Source: Calditrichota bacterium
Lineage (GTDB): Bacteria > Electryoneota > AABM5-125-24 > Hatepunaeales > Hatepunaeaceae
NCBI GenBank assembly: GCA_016867835.1
Contig: VGIQ01000016.1
Span: 1 to 35,165 of the forward strand
Direction of reading: 5' to 3'
DNA length: 35,165 nucleotides
Below are positions 7,298-15,036 of this stretch, piece after piece. A program made the translations under genes and the position numbers. Within the stretch, counting starts at the first letter, position 1. Each line of letters opens with the position of its first letter. Under the pieces are notes generated by a model, which was given only the letters and a program-made list of their open reading frames with translations, did not search any database and had not been told where the DNA came from.

Positions 7298-8784
7298 TTC
7301 AACAGCACCAATTTCTGCGTGAACTCATTCCCTTTAATGTTGAGTCGGCAGAAATAGACTCCAGCCGGATGATTGTCAGCGTTCCAAACGGCATCGTAAT
7401 ATCCGGGCATCTTTCTGCCGCTCTCCATCACTTTAACTTCACGCCCTATCAGATCGTGAATAGTCAGGCGAATATCGGACTCTTCCTTGAGACTGAATCC
7501 GATGCGAACCTGTGAATTGAAGGGGTTGGGAAAGGGGGACAGCGCGAATTGCATGGTGAGGAGAGGTTCGGCGGTAACGCCTAAGTCAATATCGACCTGA
7601 CGATAGCAAATCAATGTTCGCTGCGTCAAGACGATCCACTCCGTCTCACCATCCCGGTCATCATCCACTTCAAGGATTTGTAATGGCGTAACCGGGAATT
7701 GGTAAGGAGAAGATACAAATTCACTCGTAAGAGGGAATAAGTAGGTGATTGATCTATCGCGATCGATCAAGAGATACATAAGTTCATATCCAAATCCTAC
7801 CTCATAGAGGCGGGGCAGCATCATCAGCGGGTTTCTCAAGCCATTAGGCAATTCAAACCTGTGAGGATTGCCAAGTGCTGGTAACGAGTATCTTATCAAT
7901 TCGCGGGGGCCATAATTACGTAATATCCACAACCAATGATCATCATGTCGATCCTTTGCTGTGGTCATTAGGCTGAACAGGGATCCATCCTGATACCATC
8001 CGTAAGCATTTTCATCCAAGTCAACATGTGAATTCAAACGCAGATTGTGGTCGATAACGGCCAGGCGTATTCGGACATATTGGGGCGCTCGAATATTTTC
8101 ATGCCGTTCGAATATCAAGAACTGACCTATCAAGAACGATCGATTTTCTTCAAGTTGGTTCCATATAAGACCACCAATTGTGCTCCCGAGTATAATGGTG
8201 TCAATCCCGGCACCATTGTCCAATCTGATTGAACAAATCCCCCCACTTTGATATACATTGGCATCACCTCGAAAATCAGTATAGTAACGGGAGGTATGAT
8301 AGTAAACAAGAACGGTGGCGAGGTTTTCCAGGTTCATCCGAGTTAGTGGCACAATTGAAGTAAGATAATTATGCCAGGAATCCCATTCATCTCCTCCACC
8401 TCTATTGCTTAATATTTCGGTACGACCTAAGTATTGAAAATTTTCCGGTGAATACCGTCTAATGAATTTGTATCCAGCTCCCTCTCGCCATGCACCATTC
8501 TGCCATTTGATTACAAATCCCTGATTCTCGGATTGACTTCCCACCCAAGAATCGAAGCGGACCGAATCGCTGTCCAGAATGATCTCCCCGTTCGAGACCA
8601 TCACAGCGCTGCTATCCAACTGAACAAGATACTTATTGCCATCCTCGCCAACTCGCTGGGAGAGGATGGCGTTCGCCGGGCGATCGAACTCCACCCGCCA
8701 GACCTCCTCGAGCGGGAGCGGCTCCCGGGCGAACAGGAGCCGCGAAAAAAGAAGCAGAATGGTCAGTCTTGCAATTGACGTCAT
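7294..8784 (-). CDS. Secreted protein with T9SS sorting domain
   Basis: The start is placed at ATG 8784. It is preceded by AAGGAGT at a good distance (8791-8797) and gives a signal peptide MTSIARLTILLLFSRLLFA. The longer frame to 8832 lacks these. The mature part (about 475 residues) has no domain I recognise. It contains scattered beta-strand segments and Asp-rich stretches such as LEVDDDRDGETEWIVLTQ, which resemble the FG-GAP/VCBS type of surface protein. The C-terminus is a T9SS type A sorting domain (FALSPFPNPFNSQVRIGFSL, then HDLIGREVKVM and NHPAGVYFCRL). The stop overlaps the GTG of the following gene, so the two are probably coupled. As in that gene, a central stretch of about 7610-8555 is clearly AT-richer than the flanks. 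Confidence 0.8.
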   Translation of the reverse strand: MTSIARLTILLLFSRLLFAREPLPLEEVWRVEFDRPANAILSQRVGEDGNKYLVQLDSSAVMVSNGEIILDSDSVRFDSWVGSQSENQGFVIKWQNGAWREGAGYKFIRRYSPENFQYLGRTEILSNRGGGDEWDSWHNYLTSIVPLTRMNLENLATVLVYYHTSRYYTDFRGDANVYQSGGICSIRLDNGAGIDTIILGSTIGGLIWNQLEENRSFLIGQFLIFERHENIRAPQYVRIRLAVIDHNLRLNSHVDLDENAYGWYQDGSLFSLMTTAKDRHDDHWLWILRNYGPRELIRYSLPALGNPHRFELPNGLRNPLMMLPRLYEVGFGYELMYLLIDRDRSITYLFPLTSEFVSSPYQFPVTPLQILEVDDDRDGETEWIVLTQRTLICYRQVDIDLGVTAEPLLTMQFALSPFPNPFNSQVRIGFSLKEESDIRLTIHDLIGREVKVMESGRKMPGYYDAVWNADNHPAGVYFCRLNIKGNEFTQKLVLLK

Positions 8785-8853
8785 TTCAAAACTCCTTAAT
8801 GCAGGATAGATCCATTTGGATCCCGAACTCACAGGATCCAGTGATACCTGAAC

Positions 8854-10689
8854 CTACGGCACATAGACTCCCTTCGCCCACTGCACCCGTCCCGCCGCAT
8901 CCATCCTGAGCAGATAGACCCCCGCTCCCAACCCGTCCGGCTGCCAAGCGAGCGAATGCCGGCCCCCGGCAAACCGGACCGGCCGACCGGCTTCGACACT
9001 CCTCCCGGCAAGGTCGAACACCTCAAGGCGCACTTCAGACGGAATCGGCAGGTCGAAGATCACCATTGTCGTCCGGTTGAAGGGATTCGGGTGGAGCGAG
9101 ACGATCCGGAACTCCGCCGGAAGCGGATCCGGTTCGCCCGGAGCCGACGTCTCGAAGAGTCTTCCCTGCACGGCAAAGATCGTATTGTTGAAGACCTCGC
9201 CGTCGGTGACGAACCCGCAGATGTAGAGCGTGTCGAGGAACTCGATCTCACCCCGCCGGATCGCTTCGGCCATGCTGAGGTCGATCCAGTTGTCGCCGCG
9301 CCGCGCTTCGCGGGAGAAGCCGAGAAAGTGATAGTCGTCGAACCGGTCGATGTTACCCGCCAGACCGGTGGTATCGGTCGTCCAGTAGAAGTAGGCGGTG
9401 AAAAGCGAGTCGGTCTCGAGCGAGTCGTCGATGGCGTAGTGGACTTCGAGGCGATGCAGGTAGTCGATCTCGATCGCGCCTTCGTAAGGCCGGATCAGTT
9501 CGACCTGCGGCGCTGGATTCCAATAGACGTCGATGGTGTCGAGGACGACGTTGTTGTCCTCACTCGACTCTTCGATGTCCCCGCTGCTGTCGAGCACCCA
9601 CCGGACAATGTGCTGTCCGCGCGGGGCTATCCACGGCTCAGAGACGACCGACCGGATGAGGGTGTCGCTCGCGGCAAGTTCAAGGCCCTCGATACGTTGG
9701 AAGAGTTCCCCGTCAATGAGGCATTCGACGGCGAAAGGTGGAGCAAAGCCGTTGCCGCGCAGGGTGAAATCGGCCCGGTGAAGGATGCTCTCGCCGGCCC
9801 GGACGCGCCCCTTGTGCGACCAGATGACGGAGTCTTCGGCTACCGGATGCCCGCGCCAGGTCTCAAGGGCGTTCAGGTCGAAGAGCCCGTCGTCCCAGGC
9901 GGTGACGACGTCGTCGATAAAGGCGCCTTTGCCGGTGACGCCCTGATAGTTCGACTGCCAGACGAAGCAGATAAAGATTCCATTCTGTCCCACGACGCTG
10001 ACCGAATCGGTATAGCGTCCGGTCTGAGCATTGAAGCCGCGCAAATTGGAAAGCGAGAAAGAATTTCGCAGCCAGTCGTTGTTGCGGGTGGGATAGGTCG
10101 ATAGACGTTGGTTGCCCTGCTGATCTTCGACCACCCCCAAGAGCAGCCTTCGGCGAAATTCAGCCCCATCCAGGGTAGGCTCGTCGATACTATCGGCAAT
10201 GCAGATTGTAAGCGAATCAGAACTGCCGAAGGTGACATCGACCAAATAGCAATAACTGACCATCGCATCGCGGGCGCGCCGGAGGTCATAGGGCCCCCAC
10301 CAGGCCCAGGCATTCTGGTTGTTCATATAGTCGTCGTCGGCGGGCCACCTCGGATTATTGGGATCGTTCTGATTGGTATAGGCGCACCAAATCGCCTGGC
10401 GGATGTCGTTGCGGCGGACGAGGGTGTTGTAGATGAGATTCTGCAGCCCCCAGGAGTAGTCTGTAGTGCGGCCTTCAGATCGATAGTATGCTCCGCGGGG
10501 ATTGTAATGCCAGCGGGGGCTGGCGGCTTGTGGCGGCGTTGCCCATGGCCAGCGTAGAATGGCAATTGCCTGGTCTTTGTCGAAATCTTCGTCCAGGGCG
10601 ATATTCCAGAGCGCTGCCGACGGCTGCGCGGTCAGAACTATGAGAAGTGTGGATAGAAGGAGTGTGGAGCAGCGAATCTGCCGGTTCAT
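8854..10689 (-). CDS. Secreted CARDB-like protein with T9SS sorting domain, paralogue 2
   Basis: The 611-residue protein has a signal peptide (MNRQIRCSTLLLSTLLIVLTAQPSAA). A roughly 250-residue N-terminal domain, unrecognised by me, is shared with the adjacent 651-residue protein: DEDFDKDQ, LRWPWATPPQ, RWHYNPR, WGLQN, IWCAYTN, NNPRWPADDDYM and NQNAWAWWGP. A CARDB-like adhesion domain follows at about 285-395 (LRGNGFAPPFAVECLIDGE ... SSGDIEESSEDNNVV), then a further beta-rich domain. The protein ends in a T9SS sorting domain (VSLHPNPFNRTTMVIFDLP ... GLGAGVYLLRMDAAG). ATG 10689 has GAGGTT upstream. The many Trp and Tyr residues of the N-terminal domain suggest a jelly-roll carbohydrate-binding or adhesive fold; that is inference. 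Confidence 0.8.
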   Translation of the reverse strand: MNRQIRCSTLLLSTLLIVLTAQPSAALWNIALDEDFDKDQAIAILRWPWATPPQAASPRWHYNPRGAYYRSEGRTTDYSWGLQNLIYNTLVRRNDIRQAIWCAYTNQNDPNNPRWPADDDYMNNQNAWAWWGPYDLRRARDAMVSYCYLVDVTFGSSDSLTICIADSIDEPTLDGAEFRRRLLLGVVEDQQGNQRLSTYPTRNNDWLRNSFSLSNLRGFNAQTGRYTDSVSVVGQNGIFICFVWQSNYQGVTGKGAFIDDVVTAWDDGLFDLNALETWRGHPVAEDSVIWSHKGRVRAGESILHRADFTLRGNGFAPPFAVECLIDGELFQRIEGLELAASDTLIRSVVSEPWIAPRGQHIVRWVLDSSGDIEESSEDNNVVLDTIDVYWNPAPQVELIRPYEGAIEIDYLHRLEVHYAIDDSLETDSLFTAYFYWTTDTTGLAGNIDRFDDYHFLGFSREARRGDNWIDLSMAEAIRRGEIEFLDTLYICGFVTDGEVFNNTIFAVQGRLFETSAPGEPDPLPAEFRIVSLHPNPFNRTTMVIFDLPIPSEVRLEVFDLAGRSVEAGRPVRFAGGRHSLAWQPDGLGAGVYLLRMDAAGRVQWAKGVYVP

Positions 10690-10759
10690 AGTAACCTCGC
10701 TTTGAAGTGTCGCATGCTTTCGTCTCCCGTTGCGGGAGGCCTGAGTCGAGTAAGAGCGT

Positions 10760-10793
10760 GAAGGGGGCGCAAGGCAGTTCCCGCGCCCCCTTC
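10760..10793 (-). terminator. Stem-loop after the 651-residue secreted protein gene
   Basis: GAAGGGGGCGC at 10760-10770 and GCGCCCCCTTC at 10783-10793 pair perfectly over 11 bp with a 12-base loop. The stem starts 14 bases past the minus-strand stop at 10807. A second 6-bp hairpin (10724-10738) lies further on. There is no T-run after either stem, so this may be a processing or stabilising hairpin that sets different levels of the two paralogues, rather than a full terminator. Confidence 0.5.
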
Positions 10794-10806
10794 GATAGGT
10801 GATGAC

Positions 10807-12762
10807 TTACGGCGCGAAGACCGCTTTTTGGAGGAAGGTCTTTCCGCCGGCTTCCATCTTGATCAGATAGAGCCCGGCGCCGACGTTCGTCGGACGCCAG
10901 ACGACGGTCTGCTGCCCGGCCGGACGCTGGCCCTCGACGAGCGTCTCGACGAAACGTCCGGTCAGGTCGTAGATCGCGATTCTAACCGAGCCGGCAGCCG
11001 GAAGGACATAGTCGATCGTCAGCGCCCGGTTGAACGGATTCGGGAAGGCGCGGGTCAGCGCATAGTCGCGCGGCAGATCGACCAGCGGCGGCGCGGATTG
11101 CGGTCCGCGAATCACTACCCGGCCTATTGCGAAGGACTGGGTCAGGTTGCCCGGATAGCCGTCGGTCGCGAAGCCGCAGATGTAGTAAACCCCGCCTTCC
11201 ACGACTCGCTCCGCGTTCCAGTCGCGCCGGACATTCCAGAGCATTGAACTTTCGCCGACTACCCCCCGGAAGGTGTGGTTGATGTAGTTATAGTCATACA
11301 TCAACTCCGGGTTCGCAGCCAGGCCGGAGGTGTCGTCGGTGAAGTAGAGATAGACCGTGAAGGTGGTGTCGGTCTCGTTCGAGTCCTGAACGACATAGTG
11401 GATCCGCCAGGTCGAATCGGCGAAGACTTCGGTCATATCCCGGAACGGACTGTTGATGTCGAGTTCCGGTGCCGGATTCCATTCGACATTAAAGGAGAGG
11501 AAACCGGTATTATTGTCTTCGCGGGTTTCCCGCACCACACCGCCGTCGTTAAGCGGAGTGTCGAGTTCCCAAGTGATGGTATGAGCGCCCGGGGTTACAG
11601 TCCAGATCGTATCGGCGATCGAGGTGTAGGTCGTATCTCCGGCAAAGATGCCGCGACGGACTTCGGAATAGACATACTCGTCGTCGATCTTCAAGCGGAT
11701 AGTGAACTCGGGCACTTCGCCGTCGCCTACCACCGTCCAGTCGCTCCGGAACCTCAACTGGTCTCCGGTGCGCGGCGTATAGTCGTTGTTCCAACGAGTC
11801 GAGTCCTCGTTGATCGGGATGCCGATGTAGGACATGCTCGAGCGAATATCGAAGAGGCCGTCATCCCACACGACCATTACGTCGTCGATGAAGGCTCCCT
11901 TGTCTCCGATGACGCGCTCGTTCGACTGCCATACGAAGCAGAGCCAGACGCGACGTTCGCCGGCCAGGATGGTGTCGCGGTCGTTCACGACTGCCGGGCG
12001 GCGGCACCAATTGACGACGGTATCGAGTTCGCGCCCCCGATTGTCGAGTTTACGCAAGTCATTCAGGAAGAACTGCCGTCGCTGCCAATCCAGCGGCCGG
12101 GTCTTGAAAGTGGTCAGCAGCCAATGTTCATCGCCGGCTGAATCGATCCACATAAACCGCCCGTATGCCGGGAGCGTTCGCATCGCGGTCGTGTCGGGGC
12201 GCGGCGGGTTGGTGTTGGGGACTTTGCCGATCGTCAGATAATTGTCGTTGTTGACCATGCAGACGACGAGCGAATCCCGCACCCCGGGGTCGATATCATT
12301 GTAATACCAGAAGATGACCGCCGCGTTCTTGGCTTGGCGTAGGTCGATCGGCCCCCACCAGGCCCAGGCGTTCTGGTTGTCCATATAGTCGTCGTCTTCC
12401 GGCCAGCGCGGATTGTTGATCGAGTCGCGGTTGGTATAGGCGCACCAGATCGAAGCCGGAAATCGGGCGTGCCGCCGGACGAGGACGTTGTAGGCCCAGT
12501 TCTGCAGACCCCAGGTGTAGTTCTCGTAATAGACCCCGATCTCGGCACGATACCAGTTGGGACGCGGGTTATAATGCCAGCGAATCGTCGGGTTCTGGGG
12601 GGGAGTGCCCCACGGCCAGCGGAGCGTCGCCACAGTTTGATCCTTGTCGAAGTCCTCGTCAACCAGCACCTGCCAGATGCTCAGCGCCGGCGAGGCCGCG
12701 AGGAGGATCATCACCACTGCAGCAATGAGCACTGCAGGAAAAAGTTTGCGAACCTTGCGCAT
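10807..12762 (-). CDS. Secreted CARDB-like protein with T9SS sorting domain, paralogue 1
   Basis: The 651-residue product has a signal peptide (MRKVRKLFPAVLIAAVVMILLAASPALS). The N-terminal domain is the same as in its downstream paralogue (DEDFDKDQTVATLRWPWGTPPQ, WGLQNWAYNVLVRRH, NNPRWPEDDDYMDNQNAWAW). A CARDB-like domain follows at about 330-430 (VVGDGEVPEFTIRLKIDDE ... VRETREDNNTGFLSF), then a beta-rich domain (TFTVYLYFTDDTSGLAAN). A T9SS sorting domain closes the protein (RAFPNPFNRALTIDYVLP ... NVGAGLYLIKMEAGGK). AAGGAGG sits four bases before ATG 12762. It is the first gene after a good promoter at 12889-12918. It is about 40 residues longer than its paralogue, with extra sequence around residues 175-230. 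Confidence 0.82.
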   Translation of the reverse strand: MRKVRKLFPAVLIAAVVMILLAASPALSIWQVLVDEDFDKDQTVATLRWPWGTPPQNPTIRWHYNPRPNWYRAEIGVYYENYTWGLQNWAYNVLVRRHARFPASIWCAYTNRDSINNPRWPEDDDYMDNQNAWAWWGPIDLRQAKNAAVIFWYYNDIDPGVRDSLVVCMVNNDNYLTIGKVPNTNPPRPDTTAMRTLPAYGRFMWIDSAGDEHWLLTTFKTRPLDWQRRQFFLNDLRKLDNRGRELDTVVNWCRRPAVVNDRDTILAGERRVWLCFVWQSNERVIGDKGAFIDDVMVVWDDGLFDIRSSMSYIGIPINEDSTRWNNDYTPRTGDQLRFRSDWTVVGDGEVPEFTIRLKIDDEYVYSEVRRGIFAGDTTYTSIADTIWTVTPGAHTITWELDTPLNDGGVVRETREDNNTGFLSFNVEWNPAPELDINSPFRDMTEVFADSTWRIHYVVQDSNETDTTFTVYLYFTDDTSGLAANPELMYDYNYINHTFRGVVGESSMLWNVRRDWNAERVVEGGVYYICGFATDGYPGNLTQSFAIGRVVIRGPQSAPPLVDLPRDYALTRAFPNPFNRALTIDYVLPAAGSVRIAIYDLTGRFVETLVEGQRPAGQQTVVWRPTNVGAGLYLIKMEAGGKTFLQKAVFAP

Positions 12763-12888
12763 GTAGCCTCCTTGAAAACGTGTGAACTGCGCGTCAATCT
12801 ACCCGGTCTGGGATAGTCATTTGAACCCTTTTCCGAACGCCTTGCGCCCGGGAGGTCAGGCCGGGAATCATCCATCTTACCGATTCAA

Positions 12889-12918
12889 AATATAGAGACC
12901 TACAACAAGCAAAGTCAA
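12889..12918 (-). promoter_or_regulatory. Sigma70-like promoter for the secreted-protein genes
   Basis: On the minus strand TTGACT (12913-12918) and TATATT (12889-12894) are separated by 18 bases, matching five of six bases of each sigma70 consensus box. Transcription would start near 12882, leaving a leader of about 120 bases before ATG 12762. It lies in the gap of about 206 bases after hpnD, in which no other gene is visible. No intrinsic terminator for the hpnD transcript is apparent in that gap. Confidence 0.6.
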
Positions 12919-12968
12919 GCCCTCACACTCCATCTTTGGCAATTTTCTTCGTCGCCGCACAAGTGAGG

Positions 12969-13871
12969 CTATGATACTGCAGCCGTGGAAGTCAATGACC
13001 TGATAATCGCTACTTTCTCCCCCCGGGTCAATCTTATCCGACGGTCGTAGCGCCCCGTGGATTCGATCCGGCCCAAGAGCGCCTCGTAAATGGCGCCCAT
13101 GGCGCGAGCGGTGGTGAGCGGGCCGCGGATGTCGGGGGTAAGCGCCTCGCGAGCCTGTCGATAGAAACGTCGTGCAAAGGCAGCCTCTTCAGCTACCAAA
13201 CTATGCAGTGCAGCCCGATAGTCTAATTGAAGGAAGTTGGATGGAGTCAGTCCATGTCGTGCGAGCGTCTCTATGGGAATGTAAACGCGCCCCCGTGCCT
13301 GATCTTCACCGATGTCGCGCAGGATGTTGGTCAACTGCATTGCTTTGCCGAGATCGACCGCAAACCCGCGAGCGGCTTCTGTCACGACGCCAAAGATGTG
13401 CAGGCAGAGCAACCCCACCGTTGAAGCAACCCGGTAGCAGTATAACTCCTGTTCATGACGTGTCGGGAAAGGGCGGAAGTCGAGATCGCTTGCAAGGCCC
13501 TCGAGCAAATCGTCGAAGTGCTTGCGTTCAAAGGAGAAACGTCGGACGGCTACAGCCAGGGCAAGCGACGTATCGTCACAGTATTGACCGGTATAGACGG
13601 TGTCCAGCCGGTTACGGAGTTGGGAGATAAGTGCACTGTCCTGCACAGCCTCAGCGGAGCCATCGGCAAAGTCCGCTGCATCGTCGCCGGCCCGACAAAA
13701 GGCGTAGAGGGCTTCTATGCCGCGCCGCTGAACCGGGGGAAGGATGAGAAAAGCAAGATAGAAGTTGCCGGCGGCTCGACGGGCGATGCGGGAGCAGGTT
13801 CGCCAGGCCCGGTTCAGGTCGGATCGCGATGCTGCTTCCAACGGCAGGTATGGTGCCAAAGTTCCGTTCAT
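12969..13871 (-). CDS. hpnD: Presqualene diphosphate synthase HpnD
   Basis: This 300-residue protein belongs to the squalene/phytoene synthase family and condenses two farnesyl diphosphates. Both Asp-rich Mg-diphosphate sites are present: FCRAGDDAADF (about residues 57-67) and QLTNILRDIGEDQARGRVYIP (about 178-198). Family assignment to HpnD rather than phytoene synthase rests mainly on the neighbour: hpnC lies directly upstream and overlaps by ATGA (13868-13871). The HpnC/HpnD/HpnE trio makes squalene for hopanoids. HpnE, the FAD-dependent third enzyme, is not in the window. It appears to be the last gene of the long minus-strand operon. Phytoene synthase remains a weaker alternative. Confidence 0.82.
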   Translation of the reverse strand: MNGTLAPYLPLEAASRSDLNRAWRTCSRIARRAAGNFYLAFLILPPVQRRGIEALYAFCRAGDDAADFADGSAEAVQDSALISQLRNRLDTVYTGQYCDDTSLALAVAVRRFSFERKHFDDLLEGLASDLDFRPFPTRHEQELYCYRVASTVGLLCLHIFGVVTEAARGFAVDLGKAMQLTNILRDIGEDQARGRVYIPIETLARHGLTPSNFLQLDYRAALHSLVAEEAAFARRFYRQAREALTPDIRGPLTTARAMGAIYEALLGRIESTGRYDRRIRLTRGEKVAIIRSLTSTAAVS

Positions 13872-14755
13872 CTATTAAGAGCCGCGCGAATGAAAACTCT
13901 CAGTTTCGCCGGTCGGCCTACCCGGGCGCGATGATTGAGAACATCATAGTCGATGCTTTGAATAGCCCTTAGAGCAGCCATGCCGCCGCCCCAGTAGAGC
14001 CGCAACTGGCGTCCAAGTGGCCGGTTAACCAGATCGAGCAGGGCCTGGCCTTCTTCGAACATCGCCTCCGTTCGTTCAACGAGGTTGGCCATCATCTGCT
14101 TGAAGAGGGGGCCAGTCTCACGACGTTGGATCGCGTCTTCACTTACACCGAACCGGGCCATTTCAGACAGTGGAATGTAGATCCGGCCCCGCCTAAAGTC
14201 CCCCGCGACGTCCTGCCAGTGGTTAGCCAGTTGCAGTGCCGTGCAAATTTTGTCTGAGTATGCAAAAAACGGCTCATTAGATTCGCCGCCAAGCAGTAGA
14301 ACAAGCCGCCCGACCGGATTTGCCGAGAGGCGGCAGTAATCGAGAAGGTCTTCCCAGGATACGTATCGCAGACAGGTGAGGTCGCGACGAAACGCCTGTA
14401 AGAGGTCGCGAAACGGCTCCAGCGGCAGTTTATGCCGCCTTATCGTTTCGCCCAGTGCGGCAAAAAGCGGATCGTCTGAATTTCCTTCTGCCGCATGTTC
14501 AAGACGCAATTCCCACTCATCAAGCAGCGCTGAAGGACTTCCGTCGGCTGGCTCGTCGGCGATGTCGTCGGCCAGGCGGCTGAAGGCGTAGAGGTTGTAG
14601 ATATCCTTCCGGATTCGGCGGGGAAGGAAAAGTGATGCGACGCGAAAATTCTCGTAGTGATTTCGCGCCAGTTTCCTGCTCGCTTGATAGCCGACAGCCG
14701 CCTTTTGAATATCGCTACCAGCGGCTACCGAAGTTGCGAGCGCTGTCGGCTTCAG
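13868..14755 (-). CDS. hpnC: HpnC, squalene-pathway prenyl synthase (CTG start proposed)
   Basis: The frame begins well upstream of the first conventional start (TTG 14509). The peptide upstream of that TTG contains the diagnostic HpnC segment HYENFRVASLFLPRR and then IYNLYAFSRLADDIADE, the first Asp-rich site, so it must be translated. The second site is NHWQDVAGDFRRGRIYIP. No ATG or GTG exists between the in-frame stop at 14786-14788 and this segment. CTG 14753-14755 overlaps the stop of the preceding small gene as CTGA and has GGGGAG two bases upstream, so it is the preferred start (295 residues). ATT 14708-14710 is the alternative. In known systems HpnC hydrolyses or rearranges presqualene diphosphate on the way to squalene. 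It is coupled to hpnD by ATGA. Confidence 0.82.
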   Translation of the reverse strand: MKPTALATSVAAGSDIQKAAVGYQASRKLARNHYENFRVASLFLPRRIRKDIYNLYAFSRLADDIADEPADGSPSALLDEWELRLEHAAEGNSDDPLFAALGETIRRHKLPLEPFRDLLQAFRRDLTCLRYVSWEDLLDYCRLSANPVGRLVLLLGGESNEPFFAYSDKICTALQLANHWQDVAGDFRRGRIYIPLSEMARFGVSEDAIQRRETGPLFKQMMANLVERTEAMFEEGQALLDLVNRPLGRQLRLYWGGGMAALRAIQSIDYDVLNHRARVGRPAKLRVFIRAALNR

Positions 14756-14967
14756 AACTCCCCGCCTTCGGGATATTCGTTGTAATTATCGTAAAGACCA
14801 GCGCTTACGGTAATCGTCTCGATTTCCTGAGCGCCGACCTTATTGGCTTGACGACAGGCTTGAATGAAGCAATCCCAGTGATAGAGTCCCTTCATCCCGG
14901 CCTGCCGGCTAAAGTAGCGCTTTTCGCCCTGGCGAATTTCCTTGTGGCAATAGATGCAGGTCGTCAT
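14752..14967 (-). CDS. 71-residue Cys-rich (zinc-site) protein
   Basis: The small protein has CIYCHKEI at its N-terminus (C4 and C7) and a second set of likely ligands in LYHWDCFIQAC (about H29, C32). This C-x2-C ... H-x2-C pattern is the PARP/LIM-like zinc-binding signature. The C-terminal half is acidic and lacks motifs. GGGAGGAG directly upstream of ATG 14967 is a very strong ribosome site. Its stop overlaps the proposed CTG start of hpnC. It lies between the phosphohexomutase and the squalene genes. I do not recognise a named family; a regulator or chaperone-like partner is possible. Confidence 0.72.
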   Translation of the reverse strand: MTTCIYCHKEIRQGEKRYFSRQAGMKGLYHWDCFIQACRQANKVGAQEIETITVSAGLYDNYNEYPEGGEF

Positions 14968-15036
14968 TTCTCCTCCCGGTGTTGAACTCCCGTTCGTGAT
15001 GTGGTTTCTAAATGGAGCATTAGCAAATAGTGTGCC

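Noticed and set aside
8956-10104. A 382-codon open frame on the plus strand opposite the 611-residue secreted protein
   Set aside because: It is charged, low in hydrophobic structure, lacks any motif and exactly mirrors a GC-rich gene with signal peptide and sorting domain on the other strand.
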